From Bacillota bacterium (GTDB lineage: Bacteria; Bacillota; Clostridia; Oscillospirales; Acutalibacteraceae): DNA of 64,000 bases. Positions 51,067-60,104 of this stretch are shown in pieces (position 1 is the first letter of the stretch; each line of letters starts with the position of its first letter). The position numbers and the translations under genes were made by a program. Below the pieces are notes generated by a model. It saw only the letters and a list, made by a program, of their open reading frames with translations, had not been told where the DNA came from and ran no database searches. The stretch covers positions 48,270-112,269 of the forward strand of contig JAEZYP010000037.1 in NCBI GenBank assembly GCA_023418995.1, written 5' to 3'.

Positions 51067-53142
51067 TTAATACTTATTGTCCGTTTGTTCTTTTTCTGGG
51101 AAAACATTATCATAATTTGCCGGCAAATCAGAAGCCTCATCAGCATCCTCCAGCGGTGACCGGGATTTTTTCAGTTTATACTGTGACAGCGTCTCTTTAA
51201 GAATCTGTGCCTGACTGCTAAGCTCTTGACTGGTGGCAGCGCTTTCTTCACTGGTTGCAGAGTTCGTCTGCACCACCGCGGAGATTTGATCTACGCCGAT
51301 GGTAACCTGATTCATCGAGGTCGCCTGCTCGTTGGAGGCACTTGAGATTTCTCCGATTAGATCTGCCGTTTTCTGCGTGGTTTCAATAATGATATTGAGG
51401 GATTTTGCCGTATTGTCTGCAATTTTGCTCCCGTTTTCCACCGCCCGCAGTGAATTTTCAATCAGCGTGGTCGTGTTCTTCGCGGCTTCCGCGCTCTTGC
51501 TGGCAAGGTTTCTCACTTCATCTGCCACCACTGCGAAGCCTTTGCCAGCCTCGCCCGCGCGTGCCGCCTCGACCGCAGCGTTCAAAGCCAGAATATTGGT
51601 TTGGAACGCGATATCTTCAATGGTTTTAATAATTTTACCGATCTCGTTTGAGGTTTCACTGATTTCGGACATCGCCTCAACCATCTGCTGCATTTGTTCA
51701 TTTCCATGTCTGACTTCACCGGAAGCTTCCATTGAAAGCTGGTTCGCTTTTGCCGCGTTGGCTGCATTGTTGTTTACATTTGCAGCGATTTCCGTAAGGG
51801 AAGCGGAAAGCTCTTCAATTGAGCTTGCCTGTTCCGTAGCGCCCTGCGACAGCGCCTGCGACGCATTGGATACCTGCTCGGCCCCGGTGGCCACCTGCTC
51901 GGCAGACACATTGATATTGGAAATCATGGTATTCAGATTGGAAACCACCGCATTCAGCGCACCCTTAATTTCAACAAAATCTCCCTTGTAATTCTGCTTC
52001 GTTTCTACCGTGCAATCTCCGTTCTCAAGGCTTTTCAGCACCGAGGCTATTTCACCCACATACCCGTTCAATGTGTTCACCGTTGAAGAAAAAGACCTGG
52101 ATAGCGTGCCGATTTCATCATTTGTGTTTACCTGAGGCACTTCGGAATGAAGGTCGCCTTCCGCAAGACCTTCGATCCGTTTCACCAGTTTTATAATCGG
52201 GTTTACAATGGGATTTGCAATTCGAAAGGCAATAAATAGAGAAAGCAGGATAAAAAGCACTGTGATACCAACATTCATAAAAATGGAAGTATTGTACTCT
52301 TTTTTCATTTCCGACACCCTAGCAGCCACACCAATGGACCAGCCGTCTGTTTCCGCAATCGGGCAATAAGCAGCATAATTCTGGCTACCGTTGACGGTAT
52401 AAGCCTGACTGCCGGTCTTTAGGCTGATCATATTTTTTGTCAAATCTGCGGCATCCGCAAAACTGCTGTTTTCTTTTGCCTTATCCAGATAATTTGTAAT
52501 CTGGTTGATATAGTTTCTGTCTTTATGAGCAACAATAGTGCCTGTTTTATCCATAACAAAAGCATAGCCTGTCTCTCCGACCGATATATTATCCAGCATT
52601 GAGCTAAATGTATCAGAGCTTAAGCCAACAAATACAATTCCGCTTTTCTTATCGGTGGTTCTCAGCTTGGTCGCGATATATATAGCTGCCTTGTTATCCC
52701 TTTTGCTGATAACCGGGCTGGATAAATAAGTTTCCCCATTCATGGCCTGCTTAAAATACTCTCTGTCGCTGATATTGAGCCCTGGGACATCAGATTGCCC
52801 TTTGTCATCGGCTGTACTAACCGATAAAAAACCATATTTTTTAGCCTGTTCATCTTTTACGCTTTGCAGATTTTCCTGCGATAGCGCGCTGTTGACAATA
52901 TTATCGTTCGTTGCGATTTGTTCAACCATCATTTTATATTGAACAATTTTATTCTGAACAGTCTGACTATAAGCCTTGGAGGCAATTCGAACCTCGTCAT
53001 CCATGCTCTTTTGGCTGTAATTGTTCAGGATTGTCGCAGACGCCACGCCGGAAAGAACGCTGACCGACAGGGTCAATCCCAACATACCAAGCAGAAACGC
53101 TTTCTTAATTGATTTCACCTTTGGTTGATCTGCTCTTTTCAT
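51067..53142 (-). CDS. Methyl-accepting chemotaxis protein 2 (dCache)
   Basis: 691 residues: first TM helix near 12-35, dCache sensor (VPGLNISDREYFKQAMNGETYLSSPVIS), second TM at about 277-300, HAMP, then the classic receptor hairpin (EDIAFQTNILALNAAVEAARAGEAGKGFAVVADEV). The sequence is close to receptor 1, pointing to duplication, but sensors differ and may bind different ligands. AAAGGAGTG precedes the ATG. Long leader of about 220 bases with a sigma-28-like promoter. Confidence 0.95.
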   Translation of the reverse strand: MKRADQPKVKSIKKAFLLGMLGLTLSVSVLSGVASATILNNYSQKSMDDEVRIASKAYSQTVQNKIVQYKMMVEQIATNDNIVNSALSQENLQSVKDEQAKKYGFLSVSTADDKGQSDVPGLNISDREYFKQAMNGETYLSSPVISKRDNKAAIYIATKLRTTDKKSGIVFVGLSSDTFSSMLDNISVGETGYAFVMDKTGTIVAHKDRNYINQITNYLDKAKENSSFADAADLTKNMISLKTGSQAYTVNGSQNYAAYCPIAETDGWSIGVAARVSEMKKEYNTSIFMNVGITVLFILLSLFIAFRIANPIVNPIIKLVKRIEGLAEGDLHSEVPQVNTNDEIGTLSRSFSSTVNTLNGYVGEIASVLKSLENGDCTVETKQNYKGDFVEIKGALNAVVSNLNTMISNINVSAEQVATGAEQVSNASQALSQGATEQASSIEELSASLTEIAANVNNNAANAAKANQLSMEASGEVRHGNEQMQQMVEAMSEISETSNEIGKIIKTIEDIAFQTNILALNAAVEAARAGEAGKGFAVVADEVRNLASKSAEAAKNTTTLIENSLRAVENGSKIADNTAKSLNIIIETTQKTADLIGEISSASNEQATSMNQVTIGVDQISAVVQTNSATSEESAATSQELSSQAQILKETLSQYKLKKSRSPLEDADEASDLPANYDNVFPEKEQTDNKY

Positions 53143-53364
53143 TTAGCATCACTCCTTTTGAAAATTTATAGTCGATTCCCTTTAAAAACAGCTAAGTATT
53201 TGTGCGAATATTTTCGTGATGTAGGGCGGACGACAAAGTCAGGCTGGCACCTGGCAAGCAACACAGCGACACAGAAAATATACCGCAAAGACTAGTATTT
53301 TGGAGTTAATTGACTATATAAGAGTGTCACCACTCTAAGACCTATAGGACTCAGGCATCCTATA
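53143..53364 (-). promoter_or_regulatory. Structured 220-base leader of receptor 2
   Basis: Following the promoter at 53371-53397, the minus-strand leader begins with hairpins CTATAGGA/TCCTATAG and AGAGTG/CACTCT, then TAGTC..CTCCAAAAT..CTTTGCG and a region with GGCAAGC and GGCTGGCAC. Part of it (about 53240-53330) has a related copy at 62764-62862. Length and structure are unlike an ordinary leader; a riboswitch or a dispersed repeat are both possible. Confidence 0.5.
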
Positions 53365-53370
53365 GCATAT

Positions 53371-53397
53371 TTATCGTAAAATTCGACAAATTATTTA
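53371..53397 (-). promoter_or_regulatory. Sigma-28-like promoter of receptor 2
   Basis: Minus strand TAAA (53394-53397), exactly 15 bases, TACGATAA (53371-53378). Fits the SigD/FliA pattern of motility genes; the start of transcription would be near 53364. Confidence 0.8.
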
Positions 53398-53471
53398 GTG
53401 CTATTTCGGTACGACGTAAAATATTTTATAACATATAACAAATTTTTCCAATTACTGTGCGCAATTTCCAT

Positions 53472-53499
53472 AAAAAAACCTGTGGCAGAACCACAGGTT
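53472..53499 (-). terminator. Terminator after cheB
   Basis: AACCTGTGG and CCACAGGTT with a seven-T run on the minus strand, 13 bases after the cheB stop. Ends the cheA-cheR-cheB unit. Confidence 0.93.
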
Positions 53500-53511
53500 A
53501 AGTTTTTCAGT

Positions 53512-54549
53512 TTATTTGGTTTTGTTCAGTCTTTGAATAATCAGACTCGCGATAGACTGGCATGGCGCCTGCTTGACAACAGCGCCGATATCATAGGCAA
53601 CCATCGGCATTCCATATACCACACAGGATTGTTTATCCTGACCGATGGTATAAGCGCCGTTTTGCTTCATTTCCAAAAGACCGTTAGCGCCATCCTTTCC
53701 CATACCGGTAAGAATTACACCGATGGCATTTTCCCCGGCGGTCTTAGCAACAGATCTAAACAGCACGTCAACAGACGGGCAATGACCGCTCACCTTTTCA
53801 CCGGCGGCACATTTCACATAGTATCCTCTATAATCCTTTTCCAAGGTCATATGCTTATCTCCGGCCGCGATCAATGCTTGACCGGGTACTACGCGGTCTC
53901 CGTTCTGGGCTTCCAACACTGTAAAGCTGCAAATCCGGTTCAGACGGTCCGCATACATTTTTGTAAAACCCACCGGCATATGCTGGACAATAACAATTCC
54001 AGGAATATCAGAAGGCAGCTGCTTTAATATTTCTAAGGTTGCCTCGGTTCCTCCTGTGGAAGCGCCGATTGCTATAATCCTTTCGCTGGAGCCATCTGAC
54101 TTGAAAACCGGAATTGGAATTGTGGAAATTAATGACGCTGCTTTCTTGACCTTAGCGCAGGAAGCAATTTTAATTTTTACGGATAGCTCGTTGCAAAACA
54201 GCAGGAAGTCCCTGCTGTTTTTAATATCCGGCTTTTTAACAAAATCTACGGCACCGACATCGAGAGCCTCAAAAATGCCGATATTTGCGGAGCTGACCAG
54301 CACGACCGGAAGCGGTCTTTTCGGAAGCAGCTCCCGCAAAAAATCAGTCCCCTTTTTATCCGGCATTTCCACATCCATGGTTACGACATCCGGAGATAGC
54401 TCCTTGATTTTCTTTTCAGCCTCCGTCGCACTGCCGGCACTTCCAACAATTTCGATGCTGGCGTCATTACTCAGTGCTTTTTGCAACGCGGTTCGAAAAA
54501 ACAACGAATCGTCTACAATCAAAACCTTTATGATATGATTAAGCGGCAT
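53512..54549 (-). CDS. cheB: Chemotaxis methylesterase CheB
   Basis: Receiver domain (KVLIVDDSLFFRTAL, phospho-acceptor Asp in VVTMDVEMPDKKG, VKKPD) at 1-120, linker, then the esterase with GASTGGTEA (Ser), VQHMPVGFT (His) and ILTGMGKDGANGL (Asp). It removes methyl groups from the receptors and so resets them, working against CheR. 345 residues. AAGGATATTAG before the ATG; 3 bases after cheR. Confidence 0.97.
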   Translation of the reverse strand: MPLNHIIKVLIVDDSLFFRTALQKALSNDASIEIVGSAGSATEAEKKIKELSPDVVTMDVEMPDKKGTDFLRELLPKRPLPVVLVSSANIGIFEALDVGAVDFVKKPDIKNSRDFLLFCNELSVKIKIASCAKVKKAASLISTIPIPVFKSDGSSERIIAIGASTGGTEATLEILKQLPSDIPGIVIVQHMPVGFTKMYADRLNRICSFTVLEAQNGDRVVPGQALIAAGDKHMTLEKDYRGYYVKCAAGEKVSGHCPSVDVLFRSVAKTAGENAIGVILTGMGKDGANGLLEMKQNGAYTIGQDKQSCVVYGMPMVAYDIGAVVKQAPCQSIASLIIQRLNKTK

Positions 54550-54552
54550 TTG

Positions 54553-55362
54553 CTAATATCCTTTCTGGTAAATAGAAGGCTGAATATAAATGAATTTTGA
54601 CGTATCCCTCTGCACGGTCTCTGAGTGTCCAATAAACAAATAGCCGCCCGGCTTTAACACGTCGTAAAACTTATTAATCAGGATATTCCTGGTAGGCTGG
54701 TCAAAGTAAATCATCACGTTCCTGCAAAAAATCAGGTCAAACGGCTGTCGGAACGAAAATGGCTCCATAAGGTTCAAGGGACGGAAGATTACTTGTTTGC
54801 GTATCTCTTCATTTAAAACATAATGTTCACTGCCCTGTTTTGTGAAATATTTATGCTCCCAGGCAAGCGGAATATTCTTTAAGGATTCTTTGCCGTATAA
54901 TCCCTCCTGCGCCTCCTGCATCACCTTGGCGGAAATGTCGGTCGCCAGAATCCGGTAATCCCACACCGCTTTCTGAAGTCCGAAATAATCCATAATTACC
55001 ATGATGGTGGTGTAAGCCTCTTCGCCGGAGGAACATCCCGCGCTCCAAATTCGAATATCCTTCTTCGCATTCGTTTTTTCATGAACGGGGAGGATCGTAT
55101 TTCTTAGAAAATCAAAATGTGCTTCTTCCCGCATAAAGTATGTATGATTCGTGGTGAGCTTATTCAGCATGATCGTGACTTCATTGGTATTATTCTGCTT
55201 GATCAGCTTAAAATAGTCGGTAAAATTGGTGAGCCCCTTTTCCGTTAGAACGGAAAACATCCTTGCTTCAATGAGCTGCCGTTTGTTAATCAGATTAATT
55301 CCATAGTTGCTTTTAATATAGGATACAATATCCTCAAATTCCTGATCCGTTAAATGTATCAT
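54553..55362 (-). CDS. cheR: Chemotaxis methyltransferase CheR
   Basis: The start at ATG 55362 follows GGAGGG closely; a GTG at 55386 is another option. N-terminal CheR helices, TTNHTYFMREEAHFDFL, SAM site IWSAGCSSGEEAYTTIM and IFCRNVMIYFD. It methylates glutamates of receptors. Length about 269. It sits between cheA (33 bases or less) and cheB (3). Confidence 0.95.
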   Translation of the reverse strand: MIHLTDQEFEDIVSYIKSNYGINLINKRQLIEARMFSVLTEKGLTNFTDYFKLIKQNNTNEVTIMLNKLTTNHTYFMREEAHFDFLRNTILPVHEKTNAKKDIRIWSAGCSSGEEAYTTIMVIMDYFGLQKAVWDYRILATDISAKVMQEAQEGLYGKESLKNIPLAWEHKYFTKQGSEHYVLNEEIRKQVIFRPLNLMEPFSFRQPFDLIFCRNVMIYFDQPTRNILINKFYDVLKPGGYLFIGHSETVQRDTSKFIYIQPSIYQKGY

Positions 55363-55394
55363 CCTACCCTCCAACAGTTCCTGCACAACAACCC

Positions 55395-57455
55395 CTAATT
55401 GTTATTATAAAGATTCACGATATCCAGGATAAGCGTGATACTCCCGTCGCCCAAAACTGCACAGCCGGCAACTCCGGTCTCTTTCACCTCGAACTGGTTG
55501 AGATAAGAGGGAAGCGATTTCACAACAACCTGCTGTTCACCCAGAAGATTATCCGCAAAAATGCAATACGCCTTTTCATGGTTTTCCACCAGAATTACAA
55601 TACCTTCCTCGATATCCTTCACGTTCGTGTCAATATTAAAGGTATCGTGCAGACGGATAACCGGAAAATACTGATTTCTCACCATTATAATCTCGTTGCC
55701 GTTGGTGTCGTGAAGCATACTGCTCTTGCTTACCTTGAACAGCTGCTTAATATTGTTGATCGGAATAGTGAACACGGAATTTCCGACAGAAATCTTCATG
55801 CCGTTTACAATAGCAAGTGTCAGCGGAATTTTAAAGAGTGTCTTGGTTCCTTTGCCCAGCTCGCTGTCTACGGTTACATCGCCGCCGATTTTCTCCACGT
55901 TCTTTTTCACGACATCCATTCCCACGCCGCGCCCGGAGTACTCGGTAACAACTTCATTCGTTGAAAAACCGGGCATCAGAAGAAAATTGTATACTTCTCT
56001 TGGGGTGTAATCCTTTTCCGGCTTTTTCAGCATGCCCTGCCGCTTTGCCTTTTCAAGTACGGATTTTCGGTTGATTCCTTTTCCATCGTCCTGAACCGCA
56101 ATCAGAATTTCTCCTCCGGTGTTGTGCGCAGAAAGGATAACCTTACCCTTCGGTGATTTGTTGGTGTTTGCACGCTCCTCCTTGGTTTCAATTCCGTGAT
56201 CCATTGAATTGCGAACCAGGTGCATAATTGGGTCGCCGATATTGTCGATGATCGTCTTATCTACTTCCGTGTCTTCACCGACCAAAATCAATTCCACATC
56301 TTTATCCAGCTTCTTACTCATATCCCTTACAATACGGTTCATTTTCTGAAAAATTCCGGAAATCGGAACCATGCGGATAGACATTACAATTTCCTGCAGC
56401 TCGTCGGTCAGCTTGCGAAGCTGGCGGGAGGCCTTTGTAAAGTTGTTGTCAATGCCGGCATTCTGAGCGGAAGGAGCCGAGGTCACCATGGACTCGGTGA
56501 TAACGATTTCTCCCATTAAATCCATCAGGTTGTCCAGCTTTGAGAGGTTGACATTGATCAGGTTTTGCTTTACGGCAGAGTGACCCGGCGTGGCGTTTTC
56601 AGGGGACACATTCTCCGATTTTTCATCCTGAACTGCTGTTTTGTCAATAACAGGAGTGTCAATTACCGTATAATTTTTTGTATACACAAAATTTTCGATC
56701 AGCTTCAGCGTCGCCTTTAAACCGGATTCCTCTTTGTAATAGATGGTAAATCCGTTCTGGATAATAACATCGGCGCTCTGCTTGTTGGTGTCGATATCCT
56801 TCGGCTCGTACCGGATATCGGGGTAAACCTCGGAAATTGCCTGCACCAGCATCAGAGCGCGGAGGTTTTCCATTTCGGTTTCCTCTTCAAAGAACACTCT
56901 TACCGCGTAGGGATAATCTTTGTCGGTATTGACCGGAACAGCAGGTTTGACCTCGGCTACCTCCTGCGGCGCAGGCTGTTCGACCGGTTTCGGCTGAAGC
57001 TGAACAACAGTGGGAGCAACCGGAACCACGGCAGGCTTTTCAACAATTTCTGAATTCGAAATCTTTTTCAGGAAATCATTAATTTCCGCCTCAAAAGTGC
57101 CGATATTTGTAGTAAGCGGTTCATTATTTTCAACCTTGGACACTTCTTCCTTGATAAAGTCACTGGACTTGAACATCAGATCAAAGAGTTCATTGTAATA
57201 CTTTGAGTTAATTCCGTGCTCTCTTACATAATAGAAAAGATCCTCCACCTTATGTGAAATCGTTGCAAGACTGTTAAACTGCATCATAGCAGAAGAGCCT
57301 TTGATCGTGTGCATGATCCGAAAAATCTCATTTATGCTGTCGGTGTCAAAAGCATTTGCTTTTTCGCAGTTAAGCAATATTTCGTCAAGGTGTTCCAGCA
57401 AATCGTTTGCTTCAAACAAATATACTTCGAGCATAGATTCCATGTTATTATCCAT
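55395..57455 (-). CDS. cheA: Chemotaxis histidine kinase CheA
   Basis: HPt domain with phospho-His49 (IMHTIKGSSAM), a Pro-rich linker (about 140-175), a P2-like piece (YAVRVFFEEETEMENLRAL), dimerisation P3, the ATP site (HLVRNSMDHGIE, QDDGKGI, GRGVGMDVV) and C-terminal CheW-like regulatory part. 686 residues. No CheY gene is in the window. A sigma-28-like promoter stands 36 bases before the ATG. Confidence 0.97.
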   Translation of the reverse strand: MDNNMESMLEVYLFEANDLLEHLDEILLNCEKANAFDTDSINEIFRIMHTIKGSSAMMQFNSLATISHKVEDLFYYVREHGINSKYYNELFDLMFKSSDFIKEEVSKVENNEPLTTNIGTFEAEINDFLKKISNSEIVEKPAVVPVAPTVVQLQPKPVEQPAPQEVAEVKPAVPVNTDKDYPYAVRVFFEEETEMENLRALMLVQAISEVYPDIRYEPKDIDTNKQSADVIIQNGFTIYYKEESGLKATLKLIENFVYTKNYTVIDTPVIDKTAVQDEKSENVSPENATPGHSAVKQNLINVNLSKLDNLMDLMGEIVITESMVTSAPSAQNAGIDNNFTKASRQLRKLTDELQEIVMSIRMVPISGIFQKMNRIVRDMSKKLDKDVELILVGEDTEVDKTIIDNIGDPIMHLVRNSMDHGIETKEERANTNKSPKGKVILSAHNTGGEILIAVQDDGKGINRKSVLEKAKRQGMLKKPEKDYTPREVYNFLLMPGFSTNEVVTEYSGRGVGMDVVKKNVEKIGGDVTVDSELGKGTKTLFKIPLTLAIVNGMKISVGNSVFTIPINNIKQLFKVSKSSMLHDTNGNEIIMVRNQYFPVIRLHDTFNIDTNVKDIEEGIVILVENHEKAYCIFADNLLGEQQVVVKSLPSYLNQFEVKETGVAGCAVLGDGSITLILDIVNLYNNN

Positions 57456-57490
57456 GTATATTTCACCGCCTAATTTACTTTATATCTTAT

Positions 57491-57517
57491 ATATCGAAAC
57501 AATTCTGATAAAATTAA
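57491..57517 (-). promoter_or_regulatory. Sigma-28-like promoter of cheA
   Basis: Minus strand TTAA (57514-57517), exactly 15 bases, TTCGATAT (57491-57498). The overlap with the plus-strand gene's upstream region makes a compact two-way control zone of about 100 bases. Confidence 0.65.
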
Positions 57518-57556
57518 CTCATTAAATACCAAAATTTTTATTTTTGAGGTGTTTTT

Positions 57557-58978
57557 ATGCCGGATAATCTACGCATTACCACTCCAATTACAACAAATGA
57601 AGGACTAAATAAGCTTCAGCCCCCAAAACAGCCCATGCCTCCGCTTGCTGTAAACCCCTCGGTGCTGGACCATCCCGGCGTAGAAAATCAGTCGGATCAA
57701 AACAATGCTTTTAACACCCTGATAAACCGTAATTCTGTTTTCAGCAAATTCGTTGAGCAGCTGAACCAGACGCCGGGCCTTTCAGAAACCATGCAGCAAA
57801 TCATGCTGGATCTTTTCAACCGGTCGGACGATATTCAGAATTCAAGAGTCTTTTCTCCCGCAATGAAGCAGCTTGCAGCCGCAATGAAAATGGGAAGCGC
57901 GGACATTTTGAAAAACCTGCTGTTCCAGAGCAGCAACCAGACAAAATTTTCCGCTCCGATATTCGCTATCTTCCGCCAGATTTCCCGCCAGTATCCAAAC
58001 AGTGATTTCGACGCGCGCCTGATAAACCTGCTAAAAGCATATGATTCTTTTTTCTCCATCGGAGATACAACAGAATCAATCGTAAAGGAACTGAGCACCC
58101 TGACCCGGCAGATTCCAAACTCCTACGGAACAAAAATACAGGAGCTGATCGGCGAGCTGAATACAAACCAGCCGGTGGAACGCCAGCAGGAAAATCTTAC
58201 GGCTTTAAAGGAAAAAGTCATCCCGCTTTTGAGCAAATATGTTTCTGCCACAAATGATTTCGGCCGGGCACGTGACAGTATTACCCTTGTCGTTCACGAC
58301 ATTGCAAGGCTGAATGTCGGTTCCCGGCAGGAGCTTGTGGATCAGTTCAACAATCTGGTTGATTACTGCCGGTACCAGTTAAACTTTACACCCGCTAAAA
58401 TTGAGGAAATCAAAGCGATGTTTATCCAGCATCTGAATCAGGCCTCGCAGGAGCCTCAAAACAACTTTTTCTCCTCCCTGATCAGTGCGCTGGAGGAAAG
58501 CCCGAGGCAAAGCTCCTCCAACGTAAACCTAGCGGTCAACCGGGATACCATTACCTCCCTGCTTCTGAACAACAGCGTGTTCATGCCCTTTACCCACCTG
58601 TTTTTGCCAATTAACTATAACGGACAGTTTCTGTTCTCTGAAATCTGGATTGAAAAGAACGACAAAGACAGCAATGCTTCCCCGGATTTTGCAAACCGCC
58701 AGCCAACCAGACTCCTGTTGAACTTTGATATCAAGGGACTGGGATATTTTGAAGCTTCCATTGAATTACTGGAAACAAAGGCAAACGTCAGTTTAAGCTG
58801 CCCGGTCTCCCTTGCCGACAAAAATATGGAGATTAGCAGAAAGGTCTCGGAAATTTTCTCCCAAAATGGGCTTACCGCCGAAAACGTTCAGATTTCCGCA
58901 CAGCGCAGCCCAACCACCCCCAAAAAAATTCTCAAAAAAGTGAATGAGAGAAGGAGCGGTATCGATGTCACAGTATGA
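57557..58978 (+). CDS. YlqG-like protein in chemotaxis locus
   Basis: 473 residues, no signal or membrane segment. The N-terminal 100 residues are Pro/Gln-rich, the middle helical, and the C-terminal 120 (LLLNFDIKGLGYFEASIELLETKANVSLSCP..) look like the C-terminal domain of flagellar hook-length proteins (FliK). The gene overlaps an FlhB-C-like gene by 14 bases, like the B. subtilis pair ylqG-ylqH. Function unknown; a link to flagellar export is inferred. GAGGTG before the ATG. Confidence 0.6.
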   Translation: MPDNLRITTPITTNEGLNKLQPPKQPMPPLAVNPSVLDHPGVENQSDQNNAFNTLINRNSVFSKFVEQLNQTPGLSETMQQIMLDLFNRSDDIQNSRVFSPAMKQLAAAMKMGSADILKNLLFQSSNQTKFSAPIFAIFRQISRQYPNSDFDARLINLLKAYDSFFSIGDTTESIVKELSTLTRQIPNSYGTKIQELIGELNTNQPVERQQENLTALKEKVIPLLSKYVSATNDFGRARDSITLVVHDIARLNVGSRQELVDQFNNLVDYCRYQLNFTPAKIEEIKAMFIQHLNQASQEPQNNFFSSLISALEESPRQSSSNVNLAVNRDTITSLLLNNSVFMPFTHLFLPINYNGQFLFSEIWIEKNDKDSNASPDFANRQPTRLLLNFDIKGLGYFEASIELLETKANVSLSCPVSLADKNMEISRKVSEIFSQNGLTAENVQISAQRSPTTPKKILKKVNERRSGIDVTV

Positions 58979-59327
58979 TAAAGCAAACCGTGCCGCGGCA
59001 CTGAAATACTCACAGGATTCCGCTCACAGCGCGCCTGTTGTGGTTGCTTCCGGGCTGGGGTATGTCGCCCAGAAAATTATCTCTGTCGCTCAGGATAACA
59101 GCATTCCCGTTTACCAGGATGATTCCCTCGCCTCCCTTCTGACTCAGCTCAACGTCGGCAGTGAAATTCCGCCTGAGCTTTACCAGGCAATTGTAGATAT
59201 TTACATATATTTTTTAAACTTTCAGGTGAAGGATTCGCAGCTACCACCTTCGGAAAAGACAGGTGATTTTACATCGACCGGATTTCAAGAGACTGAGTTT
59301 ACCGGCAAAAAACAAAATGAAGATTAA
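58965..59327 (+). CDS. FlhB C-domain-like protein (YlqH type)
   Basis: From ATG 58965 (GAAGGAGCGG before it) 120 residues match the cytoplasmic tail of the flagellar export gate FlhB: SAPVVVASGLGYVAQKIISVAQDNSIPVYQDDSLASLLTQLNVGSEIPPELYQAIVDIYIYF. No membrane part exists. The NPTH cleavage motif is absent (HSAP). Such free domains (FlhX/YlqH) can partly replace the gate tail. A Lys/Gly-poor tail of 30 residues follows. Confidence 0.85.
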   Translation: MSQYDKANRAAALKYSQDSAHSAPVVVASGLGYVAQKIISVAQDNSIPVYQDDSLASLLTQLNVGSEIPPELYQAIVDIYIYFLNFQVKDSQLPPSEKTGDFTSTGFQETEFTGKKQNED

Positions 59328-59385
59328 TCTGACAGAAAAATTCCATTAAATTACTGAAAAATGTAATTTTTCTATTCCGAAATGC

Positions 59386-59411
59386 TAATTTTTTTTAAAT
59401 TGGGTCGATAT
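59386..59411 (+). promoter_or_regulatory. Sigma-28-like promoter of cheW/pilZ unit
   Basis: TAAT (59386-59389), 14 bases, GTCGATAT (59404-59411). Less exact than others. The leader to 59520 holds GGATAA/TTATCC pairing. Confidence 0.5.
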
Positions 59412-59520
59412 ATTTTATAACGGTTATCATTAAAAAATGAATTAGGATAACTGCGTCAAGTTTGCCGAAATCAGTTGACAAAATTTATCCGTTACGGCAG
59501 CGGTAGAAACGGTGATAGAC

Positions 59521-60024
59521 ATGGAAAATAAAGTAGAAGATACATTGAGAATTAACAGCATTGACAATGACTTCACGGAAAAATACCTGACCTTTTTTAT
59601 CGGGGAACAGATTTTCGCGGTTCAAAGCAGCTCCGTCATTGAAATCATCCGAATGCAGCCCATTACTTTTATGCCTAAGCTGCCTGCCTTTGTAAAGGGC
59701 GTAATTAATCTCAGAGGTAAGATTGTACCTTTAATTGATCTCAGAATCAAGCTTGGCAAGGAACCAAGGGAATACGACGAACACACCAGCATCGTCGTAC
59801 TGGATACAAACGAGACCAGTGTCGGGTTTATCGTAGACAGAGTTAATGACGTAGCGGATATTGCCAAATCACAGATCAGCGAATCACCAAGACTTGCCAA
59901 GGATTCAGATAGCGGTTATGTTTCCGGCATCGCCACGCTTGACACCCAAGTGGCAATGATTTTGAACCTGACCAGTATTTTAACGGAAGACAGCGAAGAG
60001 GCTAAAACCGCAAAGGCCATATAG
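59521..60024 (+). CDS. cheW: CheW coupling protein 1
   Basis: The ATG at 59521 follows GGTGA; a GTG at 59512 is the other choice. 167 residues with the CheW fold: YLTFFIGEQIFAVQSSSVIEIIRMQPITFMP, FVKGVINLRGKIVPLIDLRIKLG. It bridges receptors and CheA. The C-terminal 15 residues are acidic. Confidence 0.93.
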   Translation: MENKVEDTLRINSIDNDFTEKYLTFFIGEQIFAVQSSSVIEIIRMQPITFMPKLPAFVKGVINLRGKIVPLIDLRIKLGKEPREYDEHTSIVVLDTNETSVGFIVDRVNDVADIAKSQISESPRLAKDSDSGYVSGIATLDTQVAMILNLTSILTEDSEEAKTAKAI

Positions 60025-60104
60025 GGCTCTTTCTTCAAGCTGGTCTCTGATTTTCTAAGCAATCTTGTTTTCTAAGGAAAAACTTTGTTTTGGAGGTACT
60101 CCTG

